Source: Algibacter marinivivus (GTDB lineage: Bacteria > Bacteroidota > Bacteroidia > Flavobacteriales > Flavobacteriaceae). From it: a stretch of DNA of 64,000 nucleotides. The DNA lies in the NCBI RefSeq assembly GCF_003143755.1, contig NZ_QFRI01000001.1:124001-188000 (forward strand). Reading direction: 5' to 3'. Below, one piece after another: positions 14,536 through 23,719 of this stretch (positions are counted from its first letter, which is position 1; every line of letters starts with the position of its first letter). The position numbers and the translations under genes are program-made. The notes under the pieces were generated by a model. That model was not told the DNA's origin and searched no databases. It worked only from the letters and a program-made list of their open reading frames with translations.

Positions 14536-15843
14536 CTAATCTTTAAGATTAATCTCAATGACTCCGGTATAAAATGTACTGTTTTGAGTATTTAGTTCTT
14601 TTAATTGAATTGAATCTTTTATAACATTTACGCTTTCAATTTTAGCAGAATCAATAGTTTCAACATCCTCTTTTGTAGAAGGCTCTCCATTAACAAAATA
14701 CGCAATGATTTCTTCAGTCTTCTTTGGTTCAGGTCTTTTTTCAACTTTTGGTAATTTTAAATCATCAAGATCATTCCAATGTACTTTCTGCTGAACTGTA
14801 GCTTTATCTAATTCTAAAATTCCTGGGTTTGAACGCACTACCGTTTTTAGGGCTTTTTCATCACATAAATACCATTCAAAATCTATATTATAGGCTTCAT
14901 TTATTCTCTGTTTAGCCTCATCACCTGATGCTGTTAAACCTATAATTTGATAGTTGTTTTTTCTAGCTTCATCTTGTAATGCTTTTAACTTTAATGCACC
15001 ATCTCTTTCAATTTTCTCTAAGCTATAAGATACTACTACAACTAAATTGTCTTGTTCTAAAAAGTGTGTTGTTAAATCTTCATCTTCATTTTCAATTGAA
15101 AAATCAACCACAGGTGGTGTATAGCCTTCTTGAATAACCTCGGTTTCAACACTAACAAACTCGCCTTCAACAGACGGGTAGTTCCCATTTGTTTTAATAA
15201 CTTTTTCCTCACCATTCACATTAAATTTCCAACTATACTCTTGAATTGGTTTTGGAGCATCTTTTGGAATAATCATACCTTCATGAATATTCTTTCCTAT
15301 AGCATAAGCTCTAAAATCAATTGCAGGTAAATGCATTAACACATGATACCCAAACCATAAACTCAAAATAAATCCTAGTAACGCAAGCACTGTTGTAGGC
15401 AATTTTGAAAATACAGGTTTGATGTATTTTACCCCAAAAAACAAAATCAAAATAAACACTAAGAGTATAAGATCTTTACCAAAAGATTCCCAAGGGTCTA
15501 GCTTTAAAAAATCTCCAAAACAGCCACAATCCTTTACTTTTTCAAAGTAAGCAGCATAAAAAGTTAAAAACGTAAAGAAAACGATTAACCCAAGTAAACT
15601 CCAAACAGTAAATTTTGGTTTATAACCAATAAGTAAAAAAACACCTAAAACCACTTCTAGAACTACAACAAAAACTGAAATAATTAAAGCATAAGGCTCT
15701 AAAAAAGGAATGTTTAAAACATCTGGACTGAAATATTCTTGCAGTTTATATGAAAACCCAAGTGGATCGTTTAGCTTAATAAAGCCTGAAAAGATGAATA
15801 ATAATCCAACAAAAATTCTAGAAAATGCAACTAATATTTTCAT
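14536..15843 (-). CDS. DoxX-domain membrane protein with C-terminal thioredoxin-like region (BT_3928-like)
   Basis: 435 residues. Residues 1-135 form a four-helix DoxX/MauE-like domain beginning IFVGLLFIFSGFIKLNDPLG, with the paired cysteines of KDCGCFGDF (about residues 105-113). After a fifth helix (about 150-170) a soluble region (residues about 230-350) has a redox-fold look (LVVVVSYSLEKIERDG, IIGLTASGDEA) without a CxxC. The end (SVNVIKDSIQLKELN...FYTGVIEINLKD) recalls TonB-plug-like tails. Together with the nearby TlpA-like protein this suggests envelope thiol or quinone chemistry; this is inference. The start overlaps the stop of the DUF1599 gene by 4 bp. Confidence 0.8.
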   Translation of the reverse strand: MKILVAFSRIFVGLLFIFSGFIKLNDPLGFSYKLQEYFSPDVLNIPFLEPYALIISVFVVVLEVVLGVFLLIGYKPKFTVWSLLGLIVFFTFLTFYAAYFEKVKDCGCFGDFLKLDPWESFGKDLILLVFILILFFGVKYIKPVFSKLPTTVLALLGFILSLWFGYHVLMHLPAIDFRAYAIGKNIHEGMIIPKDAPKPIQEYSWKFNVNGEEKVIKTNGNYPSVEGEFVSVETEVIQEGYTPPVVDFSIENEDEDLTTHFLEQDNLVVVVSYSLEKIERDGALKLKALQDEARKNNYQIIGLTASGDEAKQRINEAYNIDFEWYLCDEKALKTVVRSNPGILELDKATVQQKVHWNDLDDLKLPKVEKRPEPKKTEEIIAYFVNGEPSTKEDVETIDSAKIESVNVIKDSIQLKELNTQNSTFYTGVIEINLKD

Positions 15844-16385
15844 GATTTACCTTCGTTTAAATGAATCATAGCAAAAACTGCATAATTAATCATATCCTGA
15901 TAATTAGCATCAATACCTTCACTGACTATTGTTTTTCCTTGATTATCTTCAATTTGTTTTACTCGAAGTAGCTTTTGTAGAATTAAATCAGTTAAACTAC
16001 TTACTCTCATATCTCGCCATGCTTCACCATAATCATGATTTTTATCTTGCATAAGCTGCTTGGTAATCGCTACTTTTTCTTTATATAATTTTGTAGCATC
16101 TTCTGTAGACATATCTGGTTGCTCAACTACACCTTTTTCTAATTGAATTAGTGCCATAATGCAATAGTTGATAATACCTATAAATTCACTTTCTTGCCCT
16201 TCATCAACCTTCTGAACATCATTTTGTTGCAATCCTCTAATACGCTGCGCTTTTATAAAAATTTGATCTGTTAATGATGGTAATCTTAAAATTCGCCATG
16301 CACTTCCGTAATCACTCATTTTCTTAATAAATAAACTTTTACAGGTATCTATTACCGCATCGTATTGTTTTGAAGTATCTTGCAT
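15840..16385 (-). CDS. DUF1599 protein with two tandem domains
   Basis: 181 residues. The sequence is an internal duplication: DYGSAWRILRLPSLTDQIFIKAQRI in the first half and DYGEAWRDMRVSSLTDLILQKLLRV in the second, each followed by an INYC/INYA...LIQLE/MIHLNE helix. DUF1599 is also known as a nucleotide-modification-associated domain; the biochemical role is not settled. It is divergent from folP (104-bp gap) and overlaps the DoxX gene by 4 bp (ATGA), so it heads the minus-strand run down to the permease and thioredoxin genes. Confidence 0.88.
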   Translation of the reverse strand: MQDTSKQYDAVIDTCKSLFIKKMSDYGSAWRILRLPSLTDQIFIKAQRIRGLQQNDVQKVDEGQESEFIGIINYCIMALIQLEKGVVEQPDMSTEDATKLYKEKVAITKQLMQDKNHDYGEAWRDMRVSSLTDLILQKLLRVKQIEDNQGKTIVSEGIDANYQDMINYAVFAMIHLNEGKS

Positions 16386-16489
16386 TAGTAAATTGAATTT
16401 TGCGTAAATTTCGCATAAATAATTAAAACCTTCAAGGTTTATGGTTTAAAGTTTTAAACTATGTACCAACACTTTACAAAACAGTATAA

Positions 16490-17314
16490 ATGACTATTAA
16501 TTGCAAAGGCAAACTCATTGATTTATCATCACCAAAAGTGATGGGAATTTTAAATATTACTCCCGATTCTTTCTATGATGGTGGATCCCACAAAAACGAA
16601 GACGAGATTTTAAATCATGTTGAGTACATGTTAAATGAAGGTGCAACTTTTATTGATGTTGGTGCGTATAGCTCTAGACCGAATGCTAACCATGTTAGTG
16701 AAACTGAAGAATTAAGTCGTATCATTACTATTATAAAACTGATTTTAAAAGCGTTTCCAGAAACTTTAATTTCTATAGACACCTTTAGAAGTGAAGTTGC
16801 TAAACAATGTATTGAAGCTGGTGCTTGCTTGATTAATGATATTTCAGCAGGTTTATTAGATGAAAACATGTTGCAAACCATTGCGAATTTAAAGGTGCCT
16901 TATATTATGATGCATATGCGCGGAACACCACAAACCATGCAACAGCAAACTGAATATGATGATTTAATAAAAGATGTCTTATTCTATTTTTCTGAAAGAA
17001 TAGCAGCTGCAAAAGCTTTAGGCATTGTAGATATTATTGTTGACCCTGGGTTTGGTTTTGCAAAAACATTAGAGCAAAACTTTGAATTACTGAATAAACT
17101 AGAGCTTTTTAAAATGATTGAAAAGCCATTATTAGCTGGTATTTCTAGGAAATCTATGATTTATAAAACACTAGACACTTCAGCTCAAGAGGCTTTAAAC
17201 GGGACATCAGTTTTAAATACCATTGCACTTCAAAAAGGAGCTTCAATTTTAAGAGTTCATGACGTTAAGGAAGCTATGGAATGTATTAAATTAGTTGAAT
17301 CGTTAAGTAGTTAA
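16490..17314 (+). CDS. folP: Dihydropteroate synthase
   Basis: 274 residues. Condenses p-aminobenzoate with the pterin pyrophosphate in folate synthesis; target of sulfonamides. Motifs VMGILNITPDSFYDGG (residues 17-32), a GAxxIDVGAYSSRP stretch, INDISAG, MMHMRG, VDPGFGFAKT and the C-terminal ILRVHDV are all in place. It heads a co-directional set (folP, lipoprotein, cdaA, DUF3667), and folP next to cdaA is a recurring order in Bacteroidota. Confidence 0.97.
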   Translation: MTINCKGKLIDLSSPKVMGILNITPDSFYDGGSHKNEDEILNHVEYMLNEGATFIDVGAYSSRPNANHVSETEELSRIITIIKLILKAFPETLISIDTFRSEVAKQCIEAGACLINDISAGLLDENMLQTIANLKVPYIMMHMRGTPQTMQQQTEYDDLIKDVLFYFSERIAAAKALGIVDIIVDPGFGFAKTLEQNFELLNKLELFKMIEKPLLAGISRKSMIYKTLDTSAQEALNGTSVLNTIALQKGASILRVHDVKEAMECIKLVESLSS

Positions 17315-17320
17315 AAGAAA

Positions 17321-18004
17321 ATGAGATACTATATTTTACTAATTATTATGCTTTTTTTGCTTTCATGTGGAAATGAAAAAGTACTCCAATTACCAGAAAT
17401 AAATCATTCTGAAATTACAGATATAAAAGATGTATCTCATGCCTATTTATTTTATGATAAAACAAAAGAGGACAGCGTAGAACTCAATAGAAAAAACCTC
17501 ATCAGTACCACAAATTGGTTGATTAATGTTGATAAACGTTTAACTTTAAAACAAGCCATTCCACATATTAAATACTTACAGGATAAAAAGGCTAATTCTA
17601 GTCATAAAAATGAAAAGGCTAAGAATTACTTCACTTGTAATGATACGAGTATAAAGAATTTGGGGTTTGTAGAGTTTACTAATACTACATATAGAAATGA
17701 ATCATTGTCAAGCTATAATGGAAAAAAGTCTAATTTAGACGATTTAGGAAACTCAATCGCCATTGCTTTTGAAGATTACAACAACATTACAATTGCAAGC
17801 ACTGTTTTAAAATCCATGATTGTTGAAACTACAAAAGATAGTTTATCACACTATCTAAAAAAGTGCGATACTATTAATAGTATAATTTTACTGAATTTCA
17901 ATGAAGAATTATCGTTTCAAAATTACATTGAATATAAATCCATTATTTCTGAAACGGATTTAAACGACTCAGAAATATCAAACAACGAATTTATTTTTAA
18001 TTAA
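17321..18004 (+). CDS. Hypothetical lipoprotein between folP and cdaA
   Basis: 227 residues with a lipoprotein signal (IIMLFLLSC, Cys about residue 16). I recognise no domain in the mature part; it is Asn/Ser/Lys-rich and lacks further hydrophobic segments. It follows folP by 6 bp and precedes cdaA by 35 bp, so it is likely in the same operon. It could be an envelope protein connected to the osmotic/cell-wall physiology governed by c-di-AMP, but that rests on position only. Confidence 0.75.
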   Translation: MRYYILLIIMLFLLSCGNEKVLQLPEINHSEITDIKDVSHAYLFYDKTKEDSVELNRKNLISTTNWLINVDKRLTLKQAIPHIKYLQDKKANSSHKNEKAKNYFTCNDTSIKNLGFVEFTNTTYRNESLSSYNGKKSNLDDLGNSIAIAFEDYNNITIASTVLKSMIVETTKDSLSHYLKKCDTINSIILLNFNEELSFQNYIEYKSIISETDLNDSEISNNEFIFN

Positions 18005-18039
18005 CCCTTTTTTCTTAAATTTACCAAAACCCACCACTA

Positions 18040-18825
18040 TTGGATATTTTTAAAGACCTTTTAAAATTTACAGTTGTAGATATTATAGATGTTATTCTTG
18101 TAGCACTTCTTCTCTATTACGTTTACCGATTAATTAAAGGTACCGTTGCTATTAATATTTTTATTGGAATCATAATCATCTATGGCGCTTGGATGCTTAC
18201 AGATTTCCTAAACATGGAACTGCTTACAGGTATTTTTGGCGGTTTTATGAAGGTTGGAATTATAGCTTTAATCGTCGTTTTTCAACCAGAAATAAGGAAG
18301 TTTTTACTCATGGTTGGCTCTACTAATTTTGGTAGACGACGCAAATTTTTACAACAAATTAATTTCTTAAAAACAGAAACTAATGATGAAACAGATGTTG
18401 ATGCTGTTATTTCTGCATGTAATAAAATGTCGATGTCTAAAACGGGGGCACTCATTGTTTTTGAACGCAATAATAACTTAGATTTTCTATCCTCCTCAGG
18501 AGATGAAATGAATATAAAAGTAACACAACCCATTATAGAAAGTATCTTTTTTAAAAACAGCCCGCTGCATGATGGTGCCATAATAGTAAGCAATAATGTA
18601 GTGAAAGCAACACGAGTAATTCTTCCTGTAAATAATGAAAAAAACATACCTCAGCGTTTTGGTTTACGCCATAGAGCAGCTATAGGTGTTACTGAAAAAA
18701 CAGATGCTTTAGCTTTAGTTGTAAGTGAGGAAACAGGACATATCTCTTATTTTAAAGATGGTGAGTTTGTTGTTTTTGAAGACTCTAACGAACTGAATGA
18801 GATAATTAAAAAAGATTTAGCGTAA
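18040..18825 (+). CDS. cdaA: Diadenylate cyclase CdaA
   Basis: 261 residues with a TTG start. Makes the second messenger c-di-AMP from two ATP. Three N-terminal membrane helices (about 10-30, 36-54, 66-82) are followed by the DAC domain with the catalytic DGA motif in SPLHDGAIIV (178-180) and RHR in LRHRAAIG (210-212). This is the CdaA membrane class. The TTG codon is chosen because the family begins just before the first helix and no ATG is nearby. Neighbours: folP and a lipoprotein upstream, DUF3667 protein 3 bp downstream. Confidence 0.96.
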   Translation: MDIFKDLLKFTVVDIIDVILVALLLYYVYRLIKGTVAINIFIGIIIIYGAWMLTDFLNMELLTGIFGGFMKVGIIALIVVFQPEIRKFLLMVGSTNFGRRRKFLQQINFLKTETNDETDVDAVISACNKMSMSKTGALIVFERNNNLDFLSSSGDEMNIKVTQPIIESIFFKNSPLHDGAIIVSNNVVKATRVILPVNNEKNIPQRFGLRHRAAIGVTEKTDALALVVSEETGHISYFKDGEFVVFEDSNELNEIIKKDLA

Positions 18826-18828
18826 AAA

Positions 18829-19611
18829 ATGACATGTAGAAATTGTGAAAATACACTAAGAACAGATTTTAGCTTTTGTCCAGACTGTGGCTCTAAAATT
18901 ATCAGAAATAGGCTAACTCCTAAAAGTTTAACTTATGATTTTTTAGAACGCTATTTTAATCTAGACAATACGTTTTTAAAAACGCTTTGGCACATGATTA
19001 TTAAGCCAGAAGACGTTTGTGGAGGTTATATTTCTGGTGTTCGTAAAAAGTATTTAAACCCAGTAAGTATGTTAGCTATTTCGTTAACACTTTCTGGATT
19101 TGTCATTTTTTTAACCAAAAAATTAGCTTGGAGTGAAATTGATTTTTCAAAAATAAGTTATGCTCAAACGAGTTCTGGAGGTGCAGGTACTGAAAAAATC
19201 ATGTCTGCAACCATGGAATATGGTTCATTACTTTTTTTATTTTACATCCCAATTTTAGCCTTTGCTAGCTTTGTGTTTTTCAATAAAAAGCAATACAATT
19301 TTGCAGAACATATAGTTACTGCTATATATGCGTTAACCAGTTTTGGAATTATAGGCTCCCTATATGCAATACCAACATTATTTATAAGCCCTCAATTTTA
19401 TTTTGAAACGGCTATTTTATACTCCTTAGCCATGGTGCTATTTTGTATTTATGTGTCTTATAAAAACTCAAAAGACAGCATAAAATCATTATTTTGGAGA
19501 ATCCCGATGTTTTTATTTATCTTTTTGATAGGATATATGGGAGTATCTGTTCTTACCTTTTTAGCATTATTCATTACTGGAGAAATATCTATTCAAGATT
19601 TTAAGTCTTAA
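18829..19611 (+). CDS. DUF3667 membrane protein with N-terminal zinc ribbon
   Basis: 260 residues. The first 25 residues hold two CxxC knuckles (CRNC and CPDC) forming a zinc ribbon on the cytoplasmic side. Four or five membrane helices follow from about residue 80. DUF3667 is common in Bacteroidota and has no established function. It starts 3 bp after cdaA, so it is likely co-expressed with the c-di-AMP synthase. The stop is 8 bp from that of the convergent ABC gene, with no hairpin terminator between. Confidence 0.88.
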   Translation: MTCRNCENTLRTDFSFCPDCGSKIIRNRLTPKSLTYDFLERYFNLDNTFLKTLWHMIIKPEDVCGGYISGVRKKYLNPVSMLAISLTLSGFVIFLTKKLAWSEIDFSKISYAQTSSGGAGTEKIMSATMEYGSLLFLFYIPILAFASFVFFNKKQYNFAEHIVTAIYALTSFGIIGSLYAIPTLFISPQFYFETAILYSLAMVLFCIYVSYKNSKDSIKSLFWRIPMFLFIFLIGYMGVSVLTFLALFITGEISIQDFKS

Positions 19612-19619
19612 TAAATTGT

Positions 19620-21389
19620 TTAAGCCACTTCTTCTTGTAAAAACTGAACTTCATATAAGTTCTTATAATACCCATTTTCCTTTTTAAGAAGCTCTTTGTG
19701 AGTACCTTGTTCTACAATTTTACCAGCATCCATTACAATTATTTTATCTGCTTTTTTAATAGTTGCCAAACGGTGTGCAATAACTATAGATGTTCTGCCT
19801 TTAGTAATTTTATCGGTAGCATTTTGGATGAGTTGTTCCGAATATGAATCTACAGAAGAGGTAGCTTCATCCAACACCAAAATACTCGGGTTAGTAACAT
19901 AAGCACGTAAAAACGAAATGAGTTGACGTTGACCAGAAGAGAGCATCACACCACGCTCTTTTACGTTATAATGATACCCATTAGGCAGTGTCATAATAAA
20001 ATCATGAATCCCAATATCCTTTGCAGCTTGATATACCTGTTCTTCGGTAATATTTGGATGATTCAAGGTAATATTATTCAAAATCGTATCTGCAAACAAA
20101 AATACATCTTGTAACACTACAGCTATTTGAGTTCTTAAAGAAGATAAAGTTACATCCTTAATATCAATTCCATCAACAGAAATAACACCATCTTCAATTT
20201 CGTAAAAACGGTTTAATAAATTTATAATAGTTGATTTTCCTGCACCCGTAGCACCAACAATGGCTACAGTATCACCAGTTTTTACATCAAAAGAAATGCC
20301 TTTTAATACTTTTTCATCTTCAACATAACTAAAATGAACGTTATCAAATTTAATATTCCCTTTAAAAGACTCCGCAACATGTGTACCTAAATCATCAATT
20401 TGAGATGTGGTATCAATTATTTTAAATACACGCGTTGCAGCCACCATACCCATTTGTAAGGTATTAAACTTATCAGCAATTTGGCGTAATGGTCTAAACA
20501 GCATCGGAACAAACATGATAAACGCCACCAAATCCCCTTGAGATACCGAAGTATTTTGTAAAACTACATTCAAGCCACCATACCAAGCCACCAAACCAAT
20601 GGTTATTGAACCACATAAATCTGGTAAAGGAAAAAATATAGAGTTATACCAAACCGTTTTTACCCAGCCTTTTTTATGGCGTTCGTTAATGGCTTTAAAG
20701 TTTTTATATTCTAAGTCTTCGCGTGTAAACAACTGCAAGATTTTCATACCTGTTAAGCGCTCTTGTACAAAACTATTTAAGTTAGAAACTTCGGTACGTA
20801 CATCTTCAAACGCTTTTTTCATATACTTCTGAAAAATTCGTGTGGCATAAAGTAATAAAGGCATCATGATTAATACAATGCCGCTCAATTTGAAATTCAT
20901 GTAAACCATCACACCAAAAACCACAGCCATGGCCAGTAAATCTTTAAAAATCATGAATAAACCCTGACCAAAAATATCAGCTATACGTTCCATATCAGTT
21001 ACGGCGCGTGTTATTAATAAACCGACCGAAGAATTATCATAATACTTCATTTTATAACGTAGTAAATGATCAAACAGTTTTACACGCACATCTTGCACCA
21101 AATTCTGTCCCAACCAAGCCGCATAATAGATAAATAGCAACTGAAAAACGGTGTTTAAAATCAAAACTCCAAACATCAACAAAATATAAAACAAAAAGTC
21201 TTTTTCTATTTTAGTCGTAATACTATTATCAATAGCATATTTGGTAATATATGGTGTTGCGGCGCTAAAAATAGCCAACAAAACCACCAGTAAAATCAAA
21301 CTATAGAAAACCAATTTATAAGGCTTTATGTATTCAAACAGCCGTTTAAAAAGTTTAAAATCAAATATGTTTTCTTTCTTTTTCTCCAT
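19620..21389 (-). CDS. MsbA-like ABC exporter (fused permease-ATPase)
   Basis: 589 residues, a half-transporter that acts as a dimer. Six helices lie in residues about 20-315. The ATPase has Walker A VGATGAGKSTI, Q-loop VVLQDVFLF, the signature LSSGQRQ, Walker B LVLDEATSSVD and the H-loop IVIAHRLAT. The signature reads LSSGQ instead of LSGGQ, a tolerated change. Substrates of this class include lipid A, lipids and drugs; no substrate can be assigned here. The ATG directly follows the truA stop codon (TAGATG), so translation is coupled. Confidence 0.93.
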   Translation of the reverse strand: MEKKKENIFDFKLFKRLFEYIKPYKLVFYSLILLVVLLAIFSAATPYITKYAIDNSITTKIEKDFLFYILLMFGVLILNTVFQLLFIYYAAWLGQNLVQDVRVKLFDHLLRYKMKYYDNSSVGLLITRAVTDMERIADIFGQGLFMIFKDLLAMAVVFGVMVYMNFKLSGIVLIMMPLLLYATRIFQKYMKKAFEDVRTEVSNLNSFVQERLTGMKILQLFTREDLEYKNFKAINERHKKGWVKTVWYNSIFFPLPDLCGSITIGLVAWYGGLNVVLQNTSVSQGDLVAFIMFVPMLFRPLRQIADKFNTLQMGMVAATRVFKIIDTTSQIDDLGTHVAESFKGNIKFDNVHFSYVEDEKVLKGISFDVKTGDTVAIVGATGAGKSTIINLLNRFYEIEDGVISVDGIDIKDVTLSSLRTQIAVVLQDVFLFADTILNNITLNHPNITEEQVYQAAKDIGIHDFIMTLPNGYHYNVKERGVMLSSGQRQLISFLRAYVTNPSILVLDEATSSVDSYSEQLIQNATDKITKGRTSIVIAHRLATIKKADKIIVMDAGKIVEQGTHKELLKKENGYYKNLYEVQFLQEEVA

Positions 21390-22133
21390 CTACAGTTTTA
21401 TATCCTCAGGGTACTCTATTTTAGTTAAATATAATCCATGCGCCGGAACCGAAAATCCAGCTTCACTCCTATTTTTAGACTCAATAATGGTATGCAATTC
21501 ATCAACCTCCATTTTCCCTAAACCAATATTAATTAAGGTACCTACAATAGCACGCACCATATTTCGTAAAAAACGATTTGCTTTTATTACAAAATGTAGC
21601 TCATCATTTTTAAGAACCCATTCCGCTTGCATAATATCACAATGATACGTTTTTACATCCGTTTTACTTTTCGAAAAACATTGAAAATCTTTATAGGTCA
21701 ATAAAATTTTCGAAGCTTCATTCATTTTCTCTACATCCAAAGCCTGCTTCACATAAAAGCTATTTTCAACAGTAAACACATTTTTCTTAACCGTAACACG
21801 ATACAAATACGCTCTGCTTATCGCATGAAAACGCGCATGGACATCTGGTTTAACCTCAAAAATAGTGGTAATAGCAACATCATTAGGTAAAAAAGAATTC
21901 ATCTTAAAAACCAAATCGGGCGCATCAAAAACAACAGCCGTATCAAAATGCGCAAAAAGTTGTGTAGCATGTACACCAGCATCGGTACGTCCTGCGCCCA
22001 TTACAGAAACTGGCTCATTAAGTAAAGTCGATAAACCCTTCTCAACAACCTCCTGAACAGTAATACCATTTGGTTGATTTTGCCAACCATGATACGCGGT
22101 GCCATTATAAGAAAGTTCTATAAAATATCGCAA
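21390..22133 (-). CDS. truA: tRNA pseudouridine synthase A
   Basis: 247 residues. Modifies U38-U40 in the anticodon arm of many tRNAs. The catalytic Asp is in GAGRTDAGVHA (about residue 52); YNGTAYHGWQNQP near the start and FLRNMVRAIVGTLINIG near the end are diagnostic. The gene is first in a two-gene unit with the ABC exporter. Repeat copy D lies about 95 bp upstream. Confidence 0.97.
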   Translation of the reverse strand: MRYFIELSYNGTAYHGWQNQPNGITVQEVVEKGLSTLLNEPVSVMGAGRTDAGVHATQLFAHFDTAVVFDAPDLVFKMNSFLPNDVAITTIFEVKPDVHARFHAISRAYLYRVTVKKNVFTVENSFYVKQALDVEKMNEASKILLTYKDFQCFSKSKTDVKTYHCDIMQAEWVLKNDELHFVIKANRFLRNMVRAIVGTLINIGLGKMEVDELHTIIESKNRSEAGFSVPAHGLYLTKIEYPEDIKL

Positions 22134-22227
22134 GGACTCTGTGTATTATTGTAAAAGCACAAAGATAGATAGATTTACGCTTCCTATAAAGCCTCTAATC
22201 TTAATTATATATTAAAACATTTTTTTT

Positions 22228-22374
22228 GCGTTACCCCGAAAAGGGGTCGGGCTTTTATTCATACATTTCTATTTTAAATTTTTGAATTCATGAACATAAA
22301 TGTTTCGTTACAAGTCCTCGCTTCTGCACTAGGGTGCAAAAGCTGTGGGCTTTTCTCTGCAATCCCTAACGCGG
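22228..22374 (+). repeat. Dispersed structured repeat, copy D (with internal insertion)
   Basis: Ends GCGTTA (22228-22233) and TAACGC (22367-22372). The first hairpin is ACCCC/GGGGT; the third is TGCAC/GTGCA, a paired change from TGCGC/GCGCA in copies B and F. About 45 extra AT-rich bases sit between the 'gggctttt' and 'cgttacaagtcctcg' blocks, so the middle tolerates insertion while the stems persist. Confidence 0.85.
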
Positions 22375-22558
22375 GTTTGTTTGCTTATTTTATTTTTAAG
22401 TCAAAAAAGAAGGTTTTTTTGGATAGATTTGTTTAACGTCCAGTATAATAAATATAGTGAAGGAGATTAACACTCTCGTTTCGGTTTATTACTTAGCTAA
22501 ATAGCATATTTATGTTTAAAACAAACAACGGTACTTTTTTATATCGCTTTGTGCTTAG
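22375..22558. other. Non-coding stretch after copy D
   Basis: No gene is supported here. A segment TTTAACGTCCAGTATAA at 22431-22447 precedes the 3' end of the hydrolase-like gene. It reminds me of short sequences found at edges of accessory genes in flavobacteria, but with a single occurrence this is only a note. Confidence 0.25.
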
Positions 22559-23533
22559 TTATTTTTCAATTTGCTTTAGAATCCAATCCATAAGTCCATA
22601 TTTATTTATTGCATCCCAAGTTGATTGAGTATTCTTTTTTTGGGATGGATTATCTTCAGGATGCAAAACAATTAATTCAGTATTTTTATTTCCTGACAGT
22701 TCCAACTCGGCTAAAAAACCAACTATATCTGTCGAATTATTTTCATACAAAGTTCTTAGTTGCTTTGTTAGCTTGTATTTTATTGCAGGTTCTATGTATG
22801 CTCTAACAGCAAAACCTTTGTAAATTTTAACATTTTTATTTTTCTCATCAAAGTAGCTATAAGATGAGAAATTGTTATAACTCTCTGGATTAGTTTTGGG
22901 AGTACCCTTCAAATGTGTTTCCAATAAATAATTTATAAATTTCGGTTCCCAAAGGTCAATTCGATTAATTCTAATATCACGTTTGTGTTGATACCATTTT
23001 CTTGTAAAATCCAATGTAAAATTGCAAATGACAATACCTTTAACATTGAGTTGAAATTCGAGATCATCCTCTTTCATAAATTTAATATACTGCATCGCTC
23101 TATGTCCCACTAAACTCGCTCCTAAAAAGAAAATATTTTCATTTGGTAAATTATGCTCATTAAATACTTCTTGAATTAGCTTATGTGTAGAAATCATAGA
23201 TGATTTAGTAAAGTAAAAGTCAAGAGGGATTTCGGTTGAAACTGACAATACTGCAAAGTCTTTTTCAAATGCTTGATTATACATTTGTTTTGAGCTTCTA
23301 TTCTTCTTGTCATATCTTGAATCCTCAAGAAAAATAAGCACACCTTTAAGTTTCTTGTTTTCAGGAAGCATTAGAGTATAACCTTTTTGAATAAAAGGAA
23401 AAAAATCATTTTCTCCCGTTCCAACTCTAAGGCTATCATTTTTTGCTGGTTCGTAGTATTCAACAATTTTCTGTGAAAAAGAATTTACACTTAAAAGAAT
23501 AAAAAAGAGTAAAAAAATTAGCTTAAAATTCAA
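22559..23533 (-). CDS. Secreted alpha/beta-hydrolase-like protein
   Basis: 324 residues with a Sec signal peptide (LIFLLFFILLSVNSFSQ). A nucleophile-elbow-like FFLGASLVGHRAM (about residues 143-155) and earlier KGVLIFLEDSRY strand suggest an alpha/beta-hydrolase fold; the final LIVLHPEDNPSQ region could supply the Asp/His part. Enzyme class and substrate are not identifiable. It is isolated, with 425 bp before truA and 186 bp before the divergent phosphoesterase gene, and is more AT-rich looking than its neighbours, so recent acquisition is possible. Confidence 0.6.
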   Translation of the reverse strand: MNFKLIFLLFFILLSVNSFSQKIVEYYEPAKNDSLRVGTGENDFFPFIQKGYTLMLPENKKLKGVLIFLEDSRYDKKNRSSKQMYNQAFEKDFAVLSVSTEIPLDFYFTKSSMISTHKLIQEVFNEHNLPNENIFFLGASLVGHRAMQYIKFMKEDDLEFQLNVKGIVICNFTLDFTRKWYQHKRDIRINRIDLWEPKFINYLLETHLKGTPKTNPESYNNFSSYSYFDEKNKNVKIYKGFAVRAYIEPAIKYKLTKQLRTLYENNSTDIVGFLAELELSGNKNTELIVLHPEDNPSQKKNTQSTWDAINKYGLMDWILKQIEK

Positions 23534-23719
23534 TTTAGTTATTGGTTGTTATTAATTAAGTACAATATTTCACGAATATGAAAACGCTTTAATGTTTTGC
23601 ATCCGACGGTAAACGAAGGTAGCTGAATTTTTTAATAAAGTCAAGTTAATAACTTTCATTTCAAATAGATTAAATGAATTATCAATAACTTTACAAACAC
23701 AAATTACAGTTTCAATTTA

